From Moraxella sp. FZFQ2102 (GTDB taxonomy: Bacteria > Pseudomonadota > Gammaproteobacteria > Pseudomonadales > Moraxellaceae): a DNA stretch of 64,000 nucleotides. The notes under the pieces were generated by a model. It was given only the letters and a program-made list of their open reading frames with translations. It was not told the origin of the DNA and did not search any database. The stretch covers positions 1,736,001-1,800,000 of the forward strand of contig NZ_CP099960.1 in NCBI RefSeq assembly GCF_024137865.1. The letters are read 5' to 3'. The translations under genes were made by a program, and so were the position numbers. Shown here piece by piece: positions 61,607 to 64,000 of this stretch; position 1 is the stretch's first letter; each line of letters begins with the position of its first letter.

Positions 61607-63256
61607 TTATTTTTTGCCAATTGGTAAGGGATTTTTTTGTAAATATTTCTTAACAATGAACATTTGTATTATGCCCCAAAGTATGCCAAAAATTGCCAAA
61701 TATAAATTCACTCGAATGACATCAGCAAAAGCAAGCGTGGTTGCTTCACGATTGATGGTTTGATTGAGTGTTGTGAGTGCCGATTGTGCATTTTGGACGG
61801 GGTCGCTCAGTACTGGGCGTGTGCTTGCTTGATACTGCGCCAAGCGATAACTGCTTGCGCTATCAGTTGATGGCATATCAGCAAGCAATACTTGGCGATG
61901 GGTGTTAAATTGCTGCTTTTCATAGGTGGAATAAAATGCCGTACCCAGCAGACCGCCGAAGTTTTGGCTAGCGGTAAATAATAGAATGAACATAGCGATG
62001 TGATTGGGGCTTTTGAGCATGGCTTTGACAAAACCAACCAGCAGCAGCGGACCAATGAACATACCGCCAGCGCAGCCGATGAGAAATTGACTGACATAGA
62101 AATTCTCAGGACGCACATCACTGGTCAAGTCAGCATCCAAGAAACTGGCAAGCGCAATCAGCACGCCTGCGCACAGCAGCTGTGGAAATACCATCTTGGG
62201 CGAAAAAGTCGCTGCACTGACCATGCCACCAATAAAAGTTCCTGCCGCGATGACGCCATATAAGCCAATGAATTGATCGCTACTCATGCCCATGCTGCGC
62301 AAAAAATTGACCGTCGCCCAAGACTGCTCTGCCATCAAAAATCGCAACAATACCGATGCTAACAAAAACCGCAATAAACCGATGGTGGTTAGCCATTTGG
62401 TATCAACCAATGGCAGTTTGCGGTGATGCTCGATGACAAATGCCAACATCAGCGTACCCATGCCAATGATCAGCCAATAGGCAATCTTTGGATCGTCCGT
62501 CCACCAGACGATCGGACCTTGTACCAGTACTGCTGCCAATGCGCCAAAGCCTGTGGTCAGTAGGATAAACGCAATGATATCACCTGTGTTGAATACTTGG
62601 ATGCGTACGCCGCGCGGTAGTTTGAGCATCATGACCAGTGCAAAAGCACACAAGGTTAAGCCAAATTCAAAGCTGTACAATCGTGACCAACTCTCAGCTG
62701 AGAACAAGTAGGGCGAGATCACCCAAGCCAAAGGCACGCCCAGCTGACCAGCTGCCATGGCAAAATACAGCCCGTGTAGTTTGAGTTTTTTATCAAAGGC
62801 TTGCATGATATAAAATAAGCCCAAAGTGGACATCGTACCACCTGCAAAACCACTCAAGCCACGCACCAAAATAGCGAGTTCATAGCGGTGTGTGAGCAGA
62901 TGCAGCCCTGTGATGACCAAAAAAGCAAATAATGACACCTCTGTAAACCAGCGAATGCCTTGCTGCTGACGCGCCTTATAAGTCAAAATACTGGCACTCA
63001 TGCTGCCGATGACATAGGCAGCGGCAAACCACGCTGACTGCGTTGGCGTCAAGCCATATTCACCTTGGATATAGGGCAGGTTCGCTGTTGTGAAGCCATT
63101 ACCCATGCCGCCTGCGATAGCGATTAGCATCCCAATCACAAAATACAATAAGGCAATCGGGCGCGAATGTTTGATATTAGCAGGTGAGCCAGGTAATGAA
63201 GGGCGCTCATCTGCCGTCCAGTTCGGCGGTTTTTCAAGGTATCTTGGTGTGTGCAT
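61607..63256 (-). CDS. emrB: EmrB-type MFS efflux pump (DHA2 family)
   Basis: A 549-residue pump with about 14 predicted helices. GGMGNGFTTANLPYIQGEYG near residues 49-68 and SAWFAAAYVIGSMSASILTY near 74-93 are TM1-2; RGLSGFAGGTMSTLGLFYI near 128-146 (motif C region), further motif regions downstream. It exports amphipathic drugs with the EmrA adaptor and an outer channel. The start at ATG 63256 fits a short cytosolic lead; the frame is open to 63337. The LysR gene upstream in the same direction could regulate it. Confidence 0.9.
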   Translation of the reverse strand: MHTPRYLEKPPNWTADERPSLPGSPANIKHSRPIALLYFVIGMLIAIAGGMGNGFTTANLPYIQGEYGLTPTQSAWFAAAYVIGSMSASILTYKARQQQGIRWFTEVSLFAFLVITGLHLLTHRYELAILVRGLSGFAGGTMSTLGLFYIMQAFDKKLKLHGLYFAMAAGQLGVPLAWVISPYLFSAESWSRLYSFEFGLTLCAFALVMMLKLPRGVRIQVFNTGDIIAFILLTTGFGALAAVLVQGPIVWWTDDPKIAYWLIIGMGTLMLAFVIEHHRKLPLVDTKWLTTIGLLRFLLASVLLRFLMAEQSWATVNFLRSMGMSSDQFIGLYGVIAAGTFIGGMVSAATFSPKMVFPQLLCAGVLIALASFLDADLTSDVRPENFYVSQFLIGCAGGMFIGPLLLVGFVKAMLKSPNHIAMFILLFTASQNFGGLLGTAFYSTYEKQQFNTHRQVLLADMPSTDSASSYRLAQYQASTRPVLSDPVQNAQSALTTLNQTINREATTLAFADVIRVNLYLAIFGILWGIIQMFIVKKYLQKNPLPIGKK

Positions 63257-63472
63257 TGTGCTTATTATGATTATTAAATTGTTATGATTATTAAGAAAAA
63301 ACAGCAGAAATATACGCCTGTGCACCGAGTTGGTCAATGAAATTTTGCGAACTTATCAGTGTATTTTGATGTCAGTTGGGTACTTGGTGGTCTATTTGAT
63401 CTTTTTAAAATACAAAAAATCAGTCATGTTCATCATCGTTGATTTTCGCTGAATAAATTTATCAAAAGCCAA

Positions 63473-64000
63473 TCAATTTAAATTTAGCCTTGCCAAATAC
63501 CATTCCACAAAGCTGCGCACCGCAGGTGTAGAGCCGCGATTTTTATAATAAATCATCGAGATTGGCTTGACATCCATTTCCCAGTCTTGGAGCACTTGCA
63601 CCAAACCATGTTGGCGACCGTTTTCAAGTGCCATTTTGCCAATACCGATACCACGCACGATCATGCGATCAACCATGGTAAAATCATTGCAGCCGATATA
63701 AGGATTTGGCGAGATTTTCAGTTCTTTATTGCCTTGACAAAACCGCCACGGCAGGCTCATGGTCTGTGCGATGACTTGGTGGTGATATAGATCGTTCGGC
63801 GTATTTGGCACGCCGTTTTTGTCCAGATATTCTTGGGTGGCAAAGATGCCAAAATGCATCTGTATCCACGGTTTTGCCACGACATTTTCGTTCTCGATCG
63901 AGCCGACACGCAGGGCGATGTCGATGCCATCTTGGATCATATTGATCTTGTGTTGTGACAGATTGATGTCGATGGACACTTCAGGGAATTGCTCCAGATA
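63473..64000 (-). CDS. LysR-type regulator (partial, 5' end outside window)
   Basis: The visible 175 codons are the C-terminal effector domain of an LTTR: YLEQFPEVSIDINLSQHKIN at the very edge, then QDGIDIALRVGSIENENVVA, FGIFATQEYLDKNGVPNTP and HHQVIAQTMSLPWRFCQGNK. The DNA-binding domain lies beyond 64000. Similar LTTRs of the CrgA/AaeR type often control nearby efflux genes; it lies 216 bases upstream of emrB on the same strand, so cotranscription or regulation of emrBA is possible but unproven. Confidence 0.88.
   Translation of the reverse strand, partial: YLEQFPEVSIDINLSQHKINMIQDGIDIALRVGSIENENVVAKPWIQMHFGIFATQEYLDKNGVPNTPNDLYHHQVIAQTMSLPWRFCQGNKELKISPNPYIGCNDFTMVDRMIVRGIGIGKMALENGRQHGLVQVLQDWEMDVKPISMIYYKNRGSTPAVRSFVEWYLARLNLN

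Noticed and set aside
1..64000. tRNA, rRNA or CRISPR loci
   Set aside because: No tRNA T-loop plus CCA pattern, rRNA segment or regular repeat-spacer array was found; the repeats seen are palindromic and irregularly spaced.

Overview
The window looks like chromosomal DNA of a Moraxellaceae gammaproteobacterium, most likely Moraxella or a close relative. G+C is in the mid-forties by eye. Clues are the tandem acyl-CoA ligase genes, a pyrB next to a metal-site-deficient dihydroorotase-like pyrC', the ubiE-ubiJ-ubiB cluster, a lptM-lysA pair, a polytopic C13 peptidase and many short palindromic repeats. Species assignment is inference. No rRNA, tRNA, CRISPR, prophage, integrase or complete insertion sequence was seen.

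Layout. 1-5856: rlmE (cut by the left edge), yhbY, a DOMON-like protein, a DUF4442 protein, uvrC and lysA; lptM follows at 5889-6038. 6411-9060: ackA and an unusually short pta. 9198-13594: WG-repeat secreted protein, DMT permease, etfBA. 13654-14913: accessory islet with a 41-residue membrane protein, an immunity-like gene, a possible gene remnant and copies of a palindromic repeat. 14914-20644: metallophosphoesterase, TrmH-type methyltransferase with an AT-rich orphan gene between it and fbp, then pyrB and pyrC'. 21007-24484: nitronate monooxygenase, nhaA, TSUP permease. 24716-29949: a complete gentisate catabolic locus (divergent LysR regulator, gentisate dioxygenase, maleylpyruvate isomerase, fumarylpyruvate hydrolase, AAHS transporter). 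30156-36519: coaBC, two fadD genes, rph and a small membrane protein. 36625-44476: mrcA divergent from heat-shock htpG, C13 peptidase, gdhA. 44653-48349: threonine aldolase, BI-1/YccA protein, nadK, yeaC. 48350-49546: second accessory islet. 49547-53315: apt, ubiB, ubiJ, ubiE. 53608-64000: unknown protein, pit phosphate transporter behind a Pho-box promoter, hslR, an unknown membrane protein, ilvA, a VapBC-like toxin-antitoxin pair, yebC, emrB-emrA and a LysR gene cut by the right edge.

How genes work together. AckA/Pta interconvert acetyl-CoA and acetate; FadD1/FadD2 activate fatty acids and EtfAB can carry electrons from their oxidation. The gentisate genes take gentisate to fumarate and pyruvate. 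UbiE/J/B support ubiquinone synthesis. LptM and PBP1A serve the envelope.

Most interesting signals: (1) a PhoB-type promoter in front of pit; (2) two accessory islets in which small genes carry a palindromic repeat at or just beyond their 3' ends, twice with the repeat encoding the C-terminus and stop; (3) the second islet lies between two nearly identical terminators; (4) a phosphotransacetylase lacking its P-loop and most of its middle region; (5) a terminator-like leader just downstream of the threonine aldolase promoter; (6) several families of short palindromic elements.
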